Shown here: piece after piece, positions 8,234 through 16,343 of the stretch
Position numbering within the stretch: the first letter of the stretch is position 1
Layout: each line of letters begins with the position of its first letter
Source of the DNA: Streptomyces sp. NBC_01298
GTDB lineage: Bacteria > Actinomycetota > Actinomycetes > Streptomycetales > Streptomycetaceae
Reading direction: 5' to 3'
Length of the DNA: 64,000 nucleotides
Assembly: GCF_035978755.1 (NCBI RefSeq)
Contig: NZ_CP108414.1
Coordinates: forward strand, 434,001 to 498,000
Notes under the pieces: generated by a model
Told to the model about the DNA's origin: nothing
Database searches by the model: none
What the model saw: the letters and a program-made list of their open reading frames with translations, nothing else
Translations under genes and position numbers: made by a program

Positions 8234-8818
8234 TCAGTCGAGCAGACTCAGGGCCTGCTCCGCCGCCGCCCGGACCCGGCCCGGGTCCTGCGAGGCCTTG
8301 CCCACGACCCGCATGCCCTGCATCAGCACCAGCAGCATGCTGGCGAGGGTGCGCGGATCGCGGTCCGCGGGCAGTTCACCCTGGGCCTGGGCCCGGGTCA
8401 GCGCCGAGCGCAGCAGGGTTTCGATGTGGTTCCAGCTCGCTTCGACTTTGCGGGCCGCCGCCGGGTCGTGCGCCCCGAGCTCCGCGGCCGTGTTGGTCAC
8501 GAAGCAGCCGTTCTGCCGCAGGTCACCGACACTGGACTCGGCGGCGAAGCGGCGTACCACCGTGCGCACGGCCGGCAGCGCGGGTCCCGGCTGGGACAGT
8601 TCGCGCAGCAGGTCGGGGTCGAGGTGCTCGCTGTAGCGGTCCAGCGCCTTCAGGTAGAGCTCGCGCTTGTTCCCGAAGGTGGCGTACATGCTGGCTCGCC
8701 CGATGCCGAGCGCCTCGACGAGGTCCGCCATAGACGTCGCCTCGTAGCCGCGCCGCCAGAACAGCTCCAGAGCCGACTGCAGCGCGGCGTCCGGATCGAA
8801 TTCCTTGGTCCTGGCCAC
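8234..8818 (-). CDS. TetR/AcrR-family transcriptional repressor
   Basis: A 194-residue one-component regulator. The N-terminal helix-turn-helix reads MADLVEALGIGRASMYATFGNKRELYLKAL (about residues 27-56), followed by a ligand-binding helical domain. It presumably represses the downstream MFS and SDR genes. GTG 8818 is chosen because a promoter TTGACC - 17 bp - TAGAGT (8849-8854 and 8826-8831) ends 7 bases before it, giving a leaderless mRNA. The alternative upstream start at 8854 is the TTG of that -35 box and would lie outside the transcript. Confidence 0.88.
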   Translation of the reverse strand: MARTKEFDPDAALQSALELFWRRGYEATSMADLVEALGIGRASMYATFGNKRELYLKALDRYSEHLDPDLLRELSQPGPALPAVRTVVRRFAAESSVGDLRQNGCFVTNTAAELGAHDPAAARKVEASWNHIETLLRSALTRAQAQGELPADRDPRTLASMLLVLMQGMRVVGKASQDPGRVRAAAEQALSLLD

Positions 8819-8825
8819 ATCCCGT

Positions 8826-8854
8826 ACTCTACGGATACTGGAACGGTCGGTCAA
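8826..8854 (-). promoter_or_regulatory. Promoter of tetR (leaderless)
   Basis: -35 TTGACC (8849-8854), 17-bp spacer, -10 TAGAGT (8826-8831), 7 bases before GTG 8818. The spacer contains the TGGAACG half-site shared with the MFS operator, consistent with autoregulation. Confidence 0.7.
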
Positions 8855-8872
8855 GTAATCCGTGCGGTTCGT

Positions 8873-9172
8873 TCAGATGGTCCGGGACTCCCCCGCCGGG
8901 TGGGCACTGAGTTCGACCACCTCGACGCAGCGCCGGAGCTTGGCCTGGGCGCGGGGCGAGTCGGCCGCGGGGACCACGATCTCGCACACCGCGAGCCCGC
9001 CGCCGTCGGCGGCCCTGAAGGACAGCCTCCTGACGGACAGGTTGTTCAGGAGCGCGGAGATGCGGGTGAGGGCGTGGCCGCCGTCCCGGACGGTGATGGT
9101 CAGCGTGTGGCAGGCGGTGTCGCCGGTACGCACGGCTTCGTCGACGGCGGGGAGAACATCGCTGCAGGTCAT
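8873..9172 (-). CDS. Stand-alone ACT-domain protein
   Basis: A 99-residue protein from ATG 9172 that is essentially one ACT domain: CHTLTITVRDGGHALTRISALLNNLSVRRLSF, then LAVCEIVV. The pattern resembles the regulatory (small) subunit of acetolactate synthase, whose ACT domain binds branched-chain amino acids. No catalytic subunit lies nearby. GGAG lies 12 bases before ATG 9172; the frame is open to 9220. The gene sits behind a leader peptide and intrinsic terminator (9211-9329), so it is probably controlled by attenuation. An amino-acid-sensing role is inferred from family and regulation. Confidence 0.75.
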   Translation of the reverse strand: MTCSDVLPAVDEAVRTGDTACHTLTITVRDGGHALTRISALLNNLSVRRLSFRAADGGGLAVCEIVVPAADSPRAQAKLRRCVEVVELSAHPAGESRTI

Positions 9173-9210
9173 GAGGGGGTGGACTCCTGTCCTGGGGAGG
9201 TGCGTGGTCC

Positions 9211-9247
9211 CGGAAAACAAGAAGACCCCTCGCGGATGCGAGAGGTC
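9211..9247 (-). terminator. Attenuator terminator upstream of the ACT-domain gene
   Basis: On the minus strand a 10-bp stem with one mismatch (arms 9238-9247 and 9224-9233, loop ATCC) is followed by TTCTTGTTTT. It lies 31 bases after the leader-peptide stop and about 40 bases before the ACT-domain start, the arrangement of a transcription attenuator. Confidence 0.75.
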
Positions 9248-9278
9248 TGCGTGCGGGCGGTGGGCTGCTGGGGTGGTC

Positions 9279-9329
9279 TCAGTTCAGCTCCGGGGCCGGC
9301 ACGCCGGCGCTAATCTTCTGCTGGCGCAT
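9279..9329 (-). CDS. 16-residue leader peptide of the attenuator
   Basis: A short frame encoding MRQQKISAGVPAPELN. It begins at an ATG 7 bases after a -10-like CAGACT, so it is probably leaderless, and ends 31 bases before an intrinsic terminator. There is no run of one regulatory amino acid; it contains single Ile, Val and Leu and a QQK stretch, so the sensed signal is unclear. The terminator and ACT-domain gene downstream make a regulatory function more likely than chance. It is too short for homology inference. Confidence 0.5.
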   Translation of the reverse strand: MRQQKISAGVPAPELN

Positions 9330-9425
9330 GCGGAAGAGTCTGGCACGCCGCCGCCGACATGTGACACCGCATCTCACGATACGGATGGCCCGCGCCATGG
9401 GGCCGTTCGGGGCCGCGGGCGTCGC

Positions 9426-11105
9426 CTACCCGGGCATGCGCAGCCAGACCGTGGTGTCCCCGGGCAGTACGGGCGCGCCGTCCGCGCCGGTGGCGAGCGG
9501 GCCGCTGGCGAGCAGGACCCGGGCGCCCCCGGGAAGCGGGACCGGGCTCGCGAAGGCGGTCAGGCAGCGGAAGCCGCCGGGGCGCTCGAAGCACAGGGTG
9601 TCGGGTCCCGCGTCGACCCACTCCAGCGTCTCGGGCAGCCGGGCCAGTTCGGCGCCGCGCAGGGCGAGGGCCTCGCGGTAGAGGGTGAGCACGGAGTGCG
9701 GGTCCTCCTGCTGCGCCGCCGCGCTGAGAGCGGCCCAGTGCTCGGGCTGGGGCAGCCAGGGAGCGGCCGGTTCGCCACCGGAGGCGCCGGGCGCCTGGGC
9801 GCAGAAGCCGAGGGAGGGGCCGTCGGCCTCCCACGGCAGGGGGACGCGGCAGCCGTCGCGGCCGCGGTCCGTGCCGCCGGAGCGGACGAAGGTCGGGTCC
9901 TGGAGGACCTCGTCGGGCAGGTCCTGGACCTCGGGCAGGCCGAGTTCGTCGCCCTGGTAGACGTAGACCCCGCCGGGCAGGGCCAGGGAGACGAGGGCCG
10001 CGGCGCGTCCCCGGCGGCGGCCGAGCGCGGCGTCGCTGGGGTCGAGGAGCCGCTTGTCGCCCATGTCGAAGGAGGTGTCGGCGCGTCCGTAGCGGGTGAC
10101 GTGGCGGATGGTGTCGTGGTTGGAGAGCACCCAAGTGGGCGGGGCGCCGACCGGTTCGTGCGAGGCGAGCGTGGAGTCGACGACCTTCCGCAGGGCGCCG
10201 GAGTCCCAGGGGGCACACAGGTAGTCGAAGTTGAAGGCGGAGTGCAGTTCGTCGTGGCGCAGGTAGCGGGCGAACTGCGCGGCCTCCGGGAGCCAGACCT
10301 CGCCGATGAACACGCGGTCGCCTGGATAGGTGTCGAGGATCTTGCGCCAGGCGCGGTAGACGGCGTGCACGGCGTCCACGTCCTGGTAGGGCAGGTCGGT
10401 GGGGTCGGGGTTCGCGCCGATGTCGGGCAGACCGGGCTTCTTGGCCAGGCCGTGCGCCACGTCGATGCGGAAGCCGTCGACCCCGCGGTCGAGCCAGAAC
10501 CGCAGGACGTCCTCGAACTCAGCTGCCACGTCGGGGTGTTCCCAGTTCAGGTCGGGCTGTTCGGGGGCGAACATGTGCAGGTACCAGGGGCCTTCGGTGC
10601 CGTCGGCCTCGGTGATCCGGGTCCAGGCGGGGCCGCCGAAGTAGGAGTGCCAGTCGTTGGGAGGCAGTTCGCCGTGTGCGCCGCGGCCGGGAAGGAACCA
10701 GAAGCGCTCGCGCTCGGGGGATCCGGGGCCGGCGGCGAGGGCCCGGGCGAACCAGGGGTGCCGGTCGGAGCAGTGGTTGGGGACGAGGTCCACGATGACC
10801 CGCAGCTCGTGGCCGTGGGCCTCTTCGATGAGCTGCTCGGCCTCGGCGAGCGTGCCGAAGAGGGGGTCGATGTCACGGTAGTCGGCCACGTCGTAGCCGG
10901 CGTCGGCCATGGGAGAGACGTACCAGGGGTTGAACCAGAGGGCGTCCACACCGAGTTGCCGCAGGTAGGGCAGCCGGGCGCGGACTCCGGCGATATCGCC
11001 CGTGCCGTCGCCGTTCCCGTCGCCGAAGCTGCGTATGTAGATCTGGTAGATCGCCGCGTGCCGCCACCAGGGGGAGGCTGCGGGGTGCGGGGTGCGCTGG
11101 GTCAC
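9426..11105 (-). CDS. GH13 alpha-glucosidase
   Basis: A 559-residue cytoplasmic glycoside hydrolase of family 13 (oligo-1,6-glucosidase/alpha-glucosidase group) that hydrolyses imported alpha-gluco-oligosaccharides to glucose. Conserved regions are intact: DLVPNH (106-111), GFRID with nucleophile Asp215, GEVW with acid/base Glu269, and SNHD with Asp331. No signal peptide. GTG 11105 has CAGGAG 6 bases upstream, which argues against a start further upstream at 11141. It is the last gene of the alpha-glucan locus, after the secreted GH87-like enzyme. Confidence 0.92.
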   Translation of the reverse strand: MTQRTPHPAASPWWRHAAIYQIYIRSFGDGNGDGTGDIAGVRARLPYLRQLGVDALWFNPWYVSPMADAGYDVADYRDIDPLFGTLAEAEQLIEEAHGHELRVIVDLVPNHCSDRHPWFARALAAGPGSPERERFWFLPGRGAHGELPPNDWHSYFGGPAWTRITEADGTEGPWYLHMFAPEQPDLNWEHPDVAAEFEDVLRFWLDRGVDGFRIDVAHGLAKKPGLPDIGANPDPTDLPYQDVDAVHAVYRAWRKILDTYPGDRVFIGEVWLPEAAQFARYLRHDELHSAFNFDYLCAPWDSGALRKVVDSTLASHEPVGAPPTWVLSNHDTIRHVTRYGRADTSFDMGDKRLLDPSDAALGRRRGRAAALVSLALPGGVYVYQGDELGLPEVQDLPDEVLQDPTFVRSGGTDRGRDGCRVPLPWEADGPSLGFCAQAPGASGGEPAAPWLPQPEHWAALSAAAQQEDPHSVLTLYREALALRGAELARLPETLEWVDAGPDTLCFERPGGFRCLTAFASPVPLPGGARVLLASGPLATGADGAPVLPGDTTVWLRMPG

Positions 11106-11171
11106 GGGGTCTCCTGGTGGGGTGGGGGCGTACGCGTACACGGGCGCGGGGTGGGGTGCGGCGCCGGGGTG

Positions 11172-11216
11172 CGGGGCCCGGTCGGGCGGCGGGGTGGCTG
11201 GGGTGACCGGGCCCCG
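11172..11216 (-). terminator. Candidate stem-loop after the GH87-like gene
   Basis: A 12-bp inverted repeat (11172-11183 and 11205-11216) with a 21-base loop in a G-rich stretch, 60 bases past the stop. Nearby, 11228-11257 holds two copies of the 15-mer GTGCGTGGTGCGGCG. No T tract; partial read-through into the GH13 gene is likely. Confidence 0.45.
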
Positions 11217-11276
11217 GGTTCCGGGGGGTGCGTGGTGCGGCGGTGCGTGGTGCGGCGGTGCGGCGGTGCGGCCGGG

Positions 11277-14213
11277 CTACCAGCCCGAGTTGCCGGCTCC
11301 GCGGTTCACGGCGAACCCGCCGGCGAGGCTCAGTCCGCCCGATGCGGCGTCGGTGACCGTGACCCCGCTGAAGGTGCCCGAGCCGGCCGCGTTGATCTCG
11401 ATGCCGTAGCCGCCGGCCTTGGCGATCCTGGTGTTCTTCACGGTCAGGTTCCCGACGTTCTTCTGCCAGGAGACGAGCAGGCCGCTGTAGGTGCTGTCCA
11501 GGATGTCGTTGTCCTGGAGGAGCACCGGGGTGGTGATCTCCGAGGTGTCGGCGTACACCCACAGGGCGCCGAGCTTGCTCGCCCAGTTGGGCTCGTAGCC
11601 GCCGGCCCGGTCGATGGTGTTGCGCTGCACGGTCGCCGGTCCGCTGAAGGGGATGCCGAAGCGGGTGCTGACGGCGATTCCGGCGGCGCCGGTCACGGTG
11701 TCGGCGACCAGGTTGTCCTCGATCCGGTTGCCGCCGCCGCCGTAGATCGCTGCTCCGTTGGCGAGCAGCGGGAGCTGGACCGTGTTGAAGCGGAGCACGC
11801 AGTCGGTGACGGCCTGGGCCTCCGACCACATCGCGAGGGCGTCGTCTCCGGTGTTGCGGATGCTGCTCTGGGAGACCTCGCTGCCCGCGGTGCCCTTGTG
11901 CAGGTTGACCCCGTCGGCGTAGGTGTCCCGGATGCGCAGGCCGGTGGCGAGCAGCCCGCGGGTCGGTGCGTCGATCCAGAGGCCGACCTTGCTGTGCTGG
12001 ATCCAGAGGTTCTGCAGGGTGGAGCCGGAGCCGAAGTCCCCTTCTACGGCGGCGTCGCTGTTGGCGTCGTCGCGGTGGTCGGACTCTCCGGTGACCGCCA
12101 GGTCCTGCACGGTGCTGGTGCCGCCGCGGCCGAAGAGCCCGCCCTTGCCGTTCTTGCCGCGCAGGGTGGTGTGCCATTCGCCCGCGCCGCGCAGGACGGC
12201 TCCGGTGAGGTTGACGGATCCCGAGATGTCGTAGGTGCCGGCGGGCAGCCACAGGCCCTTGCCCTGGGCGGTGGCGGTGGACAGTGCGCTGTTCAGGGCG
12301 CCGGTGTCGTCGCCGCCGTCGTTCGCGGTGACGCCGAGGGTGGTGGCGGAGACGAATCCGGTGGCGGGCATGGTGGCGGCCGCCGGGGCGGTCTCGGTCT
12401 CGACGAGGTCGATGGCGTAGGAGGCGGCGGTGTCCCCGGCGTCCTTCTGGAACTTCAGCACGGTGCCGGCGGGGAACTCGCCCGTGAGGGTGCGGGTCTC
12501 GTCGAAGAAGCGGTGGGCCTCGCCCTGGGAGGGGTCGTTGCCGTAGGGGTAGGCGCCGTACACCCAGCTGTACTTCGAGGTGAGGGCGAGATCCTTGGTG
12601 TGGGCGCCGTTGGCGTAGAGGCTGAGGGTGGCGCTGTTCCCCGTGCCGGCCGCGTTGTCCGGGATCGAGTAGCGCACGGTCACGGCGTTGGCGGCCTTGG
12701 CCAGGGTGAACTGGACGTACTCCCCCGTCTGGTCGAGTACGACGGCCCGCCGGCCCGAGGCCTCGGAGGCCAGGGTCTTGTAGGCGCGGTCCGGTCCCGT
12801 GACGGAGGCGTTGGTCGCGCCGGCCTCGGCCTCGTAGGCGGTGTACGGGAGGCTCGCGCCGCGGGTGGCGTTCGCGGTGGAGCCGGTGACCTCGATGCCG
12901 TCGAGCTGGAGGTCGCCGCTGTCCCCGGCCTCCGTGCGCAGGGTGAGGGTGTTGAGCTGGGCGCGCAGGGGCGCGTCGGTGGTGAAGGAGGCCCAGGCTC
13001 CCGAGGTGGCGGGGAGGGTGAGCCGGCGTACGGGGGCTCCGTTGGCCGTCAGGGTGATGGTCGCGGGGTTGGCCCCCGGGGTGCGGTAGCGCACGGCCAC
13101 CTGCCGGGTGGCGGCGGTGGGCGCGGAGACGGAGAAGACGGCGCGGGCACCGGTGGCGGTGAAGCCCGTCAGGTAACCGGCTCCGCTGAAGCCGGCGACG
13201 GCTGAGGCGGGCGCGGGGCCGCCCGAGGCGAAGGCGGTCTCGGCCTGGTGGCTGAGGGAGCCGGGCGGCGGGTCGGTGGGCGTGGTCGTCGGGCCGGTGG
13301 GGGTGATGCCGTCGAGGTTCACGTTGCCGGAGTCGGCGGTGGTGAAGGTCAGCGCGACGGTATTGGCACCCTTGGCCAGCGGCAGCGGCTCCTGGCGGAC
13401 GGCCCAGGTGTCCCAGTTCGCCGTGGCCGGAAGGGAGATCTGGCGGACCTTGACCCCGTTGGCGTAGAGGCTCAGCGTCTGGGGCGAGCCCGTGCCGTTG
13501 GCGTACCGGATCGCGACCGAACCCGTACCGGCCGCGGCCGACTGCACCGCGAAGGAGACCGAAGCGGCCCCCTTGTTGCCGTCCGTGAAACCGCCGACGT
13601 AGCCCGTACCGGTGTAACCGGAATGCTCCGACTCGACGCGGGCACCGCCCGACAAGGCGGCGGATTCCGCCTCCAGGCCGGTCGAGGGGGCGGTGGGTCC
13701 GGCTTCGGCCGGGGCGACGTGGTCGAGGTTCACGTTGCCGGAGTCGGCGGTGGTGAAGGTCAGCGCGACGGTATTGGCACCCTTGGCCAGCGGGACCGGC
13801 TCCTGGCGGACGGCCCAGGTGTCCCAGTTCGCCGTGGCCGGAAGGGAGATCTGGCGGACCTTGACCCCGTTCGCGTAGAGGCTCAGCGTCTGGGGCGAGC
13901 CCGTGCCGTTGGCGTACCGGATCGCGACCGAACCCGTACCGGCCGCGGCCGACTGCACCGCGAAGGAGACCGAAGCGGCCCCCTTGTTGCCGTCCGTGAA
14001 ACCGCCGGCATAGCCCGTACCGGTGTAACCGGAATGCTCCGACTCGACGCGGGCACCGCCCGACAGGGCGGCGGATTCCGCCTCCAGGGTGACGGCGGCG
14101 GCGTACGACCCGGTGGCGAGGGTGCCGGTGAGGCCGGTGGTGGCCAGGGCGGTGAGGAGGAGTGGGGAGATGAGGCGTGCGGCTCTGGTGCGGGTTCCTC
14201 GGGAAGAAGACAC
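11277..14213 (-). CDS. Secreted GH87-like alpha-glucanase with three carbohydrate-binding modules
   Basis: A 978-residue exported enzyme. A basic signal peptide (about residues 1-39) is followed by two nearly identical CBM6/35-type modules (starting at LEAESAALSGG), a third diverged module, a further beta-sandwich domain (about 455-600) and a right-handed beta-helix. The helix carries an acidic cluster SDHRDDANSD and NTGDDALAMWS, which I associate with GH87 mycodextranase/alpha-1,3-glucanase. It would cut alpha-1,3-linked glucan outside the cell. It lies downstream of a LacI-controlled sugar ABC transporter and upstream of a GH13 alpha-glucosidase, forming a degrade-import-hydrolyse set. GTG 14213 follows GAAAGGAC. 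A GH49 or pectin-lyase-like fold is the alternative. Confidence 0.7.
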   Translation of the reverse strand: MSSSRGTRTRAARLISPLLLTALATTGLTGTLATGSYAAAVTLEAESAALSGGARVESEHSGYTGTGYAGGFTDGNKGAASVSFAVQSAAAGTGSVAIRYANGTGSPQTLSLYANGVKVRQISLPATANWDTWAVRQEPVPLAKGANTVALTFTTADSGNVNLDHVAPAEAGPTAPSTGLEAESAALSGGARVESEHSGYTGTGYVGGFTDGNKGAASVSFAVQSAAAGTGSVAIRYANGTGSPQTLSLYANGVKVRQISLPATANWDTWAVRQEPLPLAKGANTVALTFTTADSGNVNLDGITPTGPTTTPTDPPPGSLSHQAETAFASGGPAPASAVAGFSGAGYLTGFTATGARAVFSVSAPTAATRQVAVRYRTPGANPATITLTANGAPVRRLTLPATSGAWASFTTDAPLRAQLNTLTLRTEAGDSGDLQLDGIEVTGSTANATRGASLPYTAYEAEAGATNASVTGPDRAYKTLASEASGRRAVVLDQTGEYVQFTLAKAANAVTVRYSIPDNAAGTGNSATLSLYANGAHTKDLALTSKYSWVYGAYPYGNDPSQGEAHRFFDETRTLTGEFPAGTVLKFQKDAGDTAASYAIDLVETETAPAAATMPATGFVSATTLGVTANDGGDDTGALNSALSTATAQGKGLWLPAGTYDISGSVNLTGAVLRGAGEWHTTLRGKNGKGGLFGRGGTSTVQDLAVTGESDHRDDANSDAAVEGDFGSGSTLQNLWIQHSKVGLWIDAPTRGLLATGLRIRDTYADGVNLHKGTAGSEVSQSSIRNTGDDALAMWSEAQAVTDCVLRFNTVQLPLLANGAAIYGGGGNRIEDNLVADTVTGAAGIAVSTRFGIPFSGPATVQRNTIDRAGGYEPNWASKLGALWVYADTSEITTPVLLQDNDILDSTYSGLLVSWQKNVGNLTVKNTRIAKAGGYGIEINAAGSGTFSGVTVTDAASGGLSLAGGFAVNRGAGNSGW
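13311..14088. repeat. 367-bp direct repeat encoding duplicated binding modules
   Basis: Copies at 13311-13677 and 13722-14088, offset 411 bp. By eye they differ at about six positions. They encode the first two carbohydrate-binding modules of the GH87-like protein, so the duplication is recent or homogenised by gene conversion. Confidence 0.95.
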
Positions 14214-14394
14214 GGCGGCGTGTCCTTTCTGAAGGCGCGCCCCGCGCGCGGGGGGCGGGAGGGCGCGGTGGGGGCCGCCGCGGCGGTCCGTCGCTGCGGC
14301 GGTGTCGAGGAGCAGTGCTTCGAGGTGGGGCGGGAGGCCCGGGGAGGGGGTGGATCCCGGGGTGGGAGGCGGTGACGGGGGGGACCTGGTGTGG

Positions 14395-15285
14395 TCAGCC
14401 CTTGAGGCTTCCCGCCGTGAGGCCGGAGATGATGTGCCGCTGGAAGAGGAGGAAGAGGACCAGCAGCGGGACGCTCGCCATGACCATGCCGGCGAGGAGC
14501 TGGTTGGCCGGCATGAACTCCGCCAGGCGATTGAGTGCGACGGTGATCGGCTGCTTCGTCTCGTCCGGCAGGACGAGCATCGGCCAGAGGAAGTCCTTCC
14601 AGACGCCGACGACCGCGAAGATGGACACCACCGCGAGCACCGGGCGGGACAGCGGGAGGATCACCGAGACGAGGATCCGCACCGTGCCCGCGCCGTCTAT
14701 CCGGGCGGCGTCGAGCAGTTCCGTGGGGATCTGGTCGAAGAACCGCTTGAGGATGAAGACGTTGAAGGCGTTCGCCGCGGCCGGCAGCCAGATGGCGAAC
14801 GGCGTGTTGATCAGGTTCACGTGGACGAGGGGAACGTCCACGACGGTGAGGTACACGGGTACGAGCAGTGCGGAGACCGGCAGCATCAGGGTGGCCAGCA
14901 TCATCGCGAGCACCGCGTTGCCCAGCACAGGGCGGAGCTTGGACAGGGCGTACGCGGCGCAGACGTCGATGACGAGTTGGAAGAGCAGGGCTCCGAAGGC
15001 GAGCAGGACGGTGTTGAGGAAGTAGCCGGCGAGTCCCGTGTTGGTCCAGGCCTCGGTGTAGCTCTCGGGGTGCCAGCTGCTCGGGAGCAGGGTCGGATGG
15101 GGCTCGGCCAGCTCCGCGGAGCTCTTCAGGGCGCCGGTGGTCATCCAGTAGAGCGGGAAGACGAAGGCCAGCGTGAAGCCGGTCAGGGTCGCGCCCAGGA
15201 CGAAGCGGTGCAGGAACCGGCCCACGGGCCGGGTGAGTTCGGCGGGCGCGATGAGCGTGCGGGAGCGAGGTTCGGTGGCGGCCAT
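14395..15285 (-). CDS. Sugar ABC transporter permease, MalG-type
   Basis: A 296-residue inner-membrane permease with six predicted helices and the cytoplasmic EAA-loop sequence DAARIDGAG..SVILPLSRP that contacts the ATPase. With the MalF-type permease 14 bases upstream and the lipoprotein it forms an importer of the CUT1 class. There is no ATPase gene in the locus; streptomycetes commonly share MsiK among such systems, so that is the likely energiser (inference). About 180 G-rich bases separate it from the glucanase gene. Confidence 0.93.
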   Translation of the reverse strand: MAATEPRSRTLIAPAELTRPVGRFLHRFVLGATLTGFTLAFVFPLYWMTTGALKSSAELAEPHPTLLPSSWHPESYTEAWTNTGLAGYFLNTVLLAFGALLFQLVIDVCAAYALSKLRPVLGNAVLAMMLATLMLPVSALLVPVYLTVVDVPLVHVNLINTPFAIWLPAAANAFNVFILKRFFDQIPTELLDAARIDGAGTVRILVSVILPLSRPVLAVVSIFAVVGVWKDFLWPMLVLPDETKQPITVALNRLAEFMPANQLLAGMVMASVPLLVLFLLFQRHIISGLTAGSLKG

Positions 15286-15298
15286 GGCGGTCCTCCTT

Positions 15299-16342
15299 TC
15301 AGTCCTTGGTCCGGGTCAGCCGCAGGTAGAGGCCGGCGAAGAGGCCCAGGACGACGAAGAGCAGGGTGCTCATGGCACTGGCCAGGCCGAAGTCGTTGTA
15401 GACGAAGGCGTAGCGGTAGAGCAGCAGCAGGATCGTGACGGTGGCGTCGTCGGGGCCGCCGCCGGTGAGGACGAAGGGTTCGACGAACACCTGCATCGTG
15501 CCGATGACTTGGAGCAGCAGGGTGATCAGGAGGATGAACCTGACCTGCGGGATCGTGACGTGCCACAGGCGCCGGCGGATGGAGGCGCCGTCGAGTTCGG
15601 CCGCCTCGTAGAGCTCCCCGGGGATGCCGCCGAGGGCCGCCAGGTAGATGAGCGTCGTGGTGCCCATGTTGGCCCAGGTGGAGACGAGGACCAGGGAGAT
15701 CATCGCGAGGTGTTCCGACTCCAGCCACTGCTGGGCGGGCAGGTGCAGGACGCCGAGCACGTTGTTGAAGAGGCCGGGGCCGGGATCGTAGAACCAGCGC
15801 CACAGCAGCATGGTGACGATGGGCGGGAGCATCACCGGGAGGTAGACGGTGAGCCGCAGGTACGACTGGCCGCGGCGCAGTTCGTTCAGGACGACGGCCG
15901 TGACGAACGGGGCGGCGAAGCCGAAGACGAGTGCCAGGAGCGTGAAGTAGCCGGTGTTGCGCCAGGCGGTGGCGAAGAGCGGATCGGCGAAGAGGCGGCG
16001 GAAGTTGTCCAGGCCGACCCACTCGGCCGGCTGTGCGAAGGTCACCTGCTGGAAGCCCAGGAGGACGCCGCGGACGATCGGGTACCAGGCGAAGAGGGCG
16101 AAGCAGATCAGCGCGGCGGAGAGGAAGAGGTAGGCGACGAGGTTCTCCCGCAGCCGGCGGGCCCGGCCGGTGGCCGGAACCCGGCTCGCGGCCGTGGCCG
16201 GGCTCTCGCCCGCCTTCGGGTTCTCGCCCGCGTTCGGGCTCTCGCCCGCCTTCGGGTTCTCGCCCGCGGCTCCGGTCCGCCGGAGGTCCCGGAGGCGGCG
16301 TGCGCGCCGGCCCGGGGCCGCGGGGGTGGGGAGTGCGGACAT
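15299..16342 (-). CDS. Sugar ABC transporter permease, MalF-type
   Basis: A 347-residue permease with an EAA-loop ELYEAAELDGASIRRR..TIPQ. The first 55 residues are an unusual cytoplasmic extension containing the six-residue repeat (E[N/S]P[K/N]AG) four times, encoded by an 18-bp tandem repeat; the first membrane helix starts about residue 70. It starts 1 base after the lipoprotein stop, so the two are one operon. Confidence 0.92.
   Translation of the reverse strand: MSALPTPAAPGRRARRLRDLRRTGAAGENPKAGESPNAGENPKAGESPATAASRVPATGRARRLRENLVAYLFLSAALICFALFAWYPIVRGVLLGFQQVTFAQPAEWVGLDNFRRLFADPLFATAWRNTGYFTLLALVFGFAAPFVTAVVLNELRRGQSYLRLTVYLPVMLPPIVTMLLWRWFYDPGPGLFNNVLGVLHLPAQQWLESEHLAMISLVLVSTWANMGTTTLIYLAALGGIPGELYEAAELDGASIRRRLWHVTIPQVRFILLITLLLQVIGTMQVFVEPFVLTGGGPDDATVTILLLLYRYAFVYNDFGLASAMSTLLFVVLGLFAGLYLRLTRTKD
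16203..16274. repeat. Four tandem 18-bp units inside the MalF-type gene
   Basis: Units at 16203, 16221, 16239 and 16257, alternating between two variants (CTCTCGCCCGCCTTCGGG and TTCTCGCCCGCGTTCGGG; the last is diverged). In frame, encoding the NPKAGE/SPNAGE repeats of the N-terminal tail. Confidence 0.9.
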
Positions 16343-16343
16343 G

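Noticed and set aside
8862..13205. Plus-strand open frame of about 1447 codons
   Set aside because: Antisense shadow of the ACT-domain, GH13 and GH87-like genes; Gly/Val/Arg-rich low-complexity translation with no domain, typical of very GC-rich DNA.
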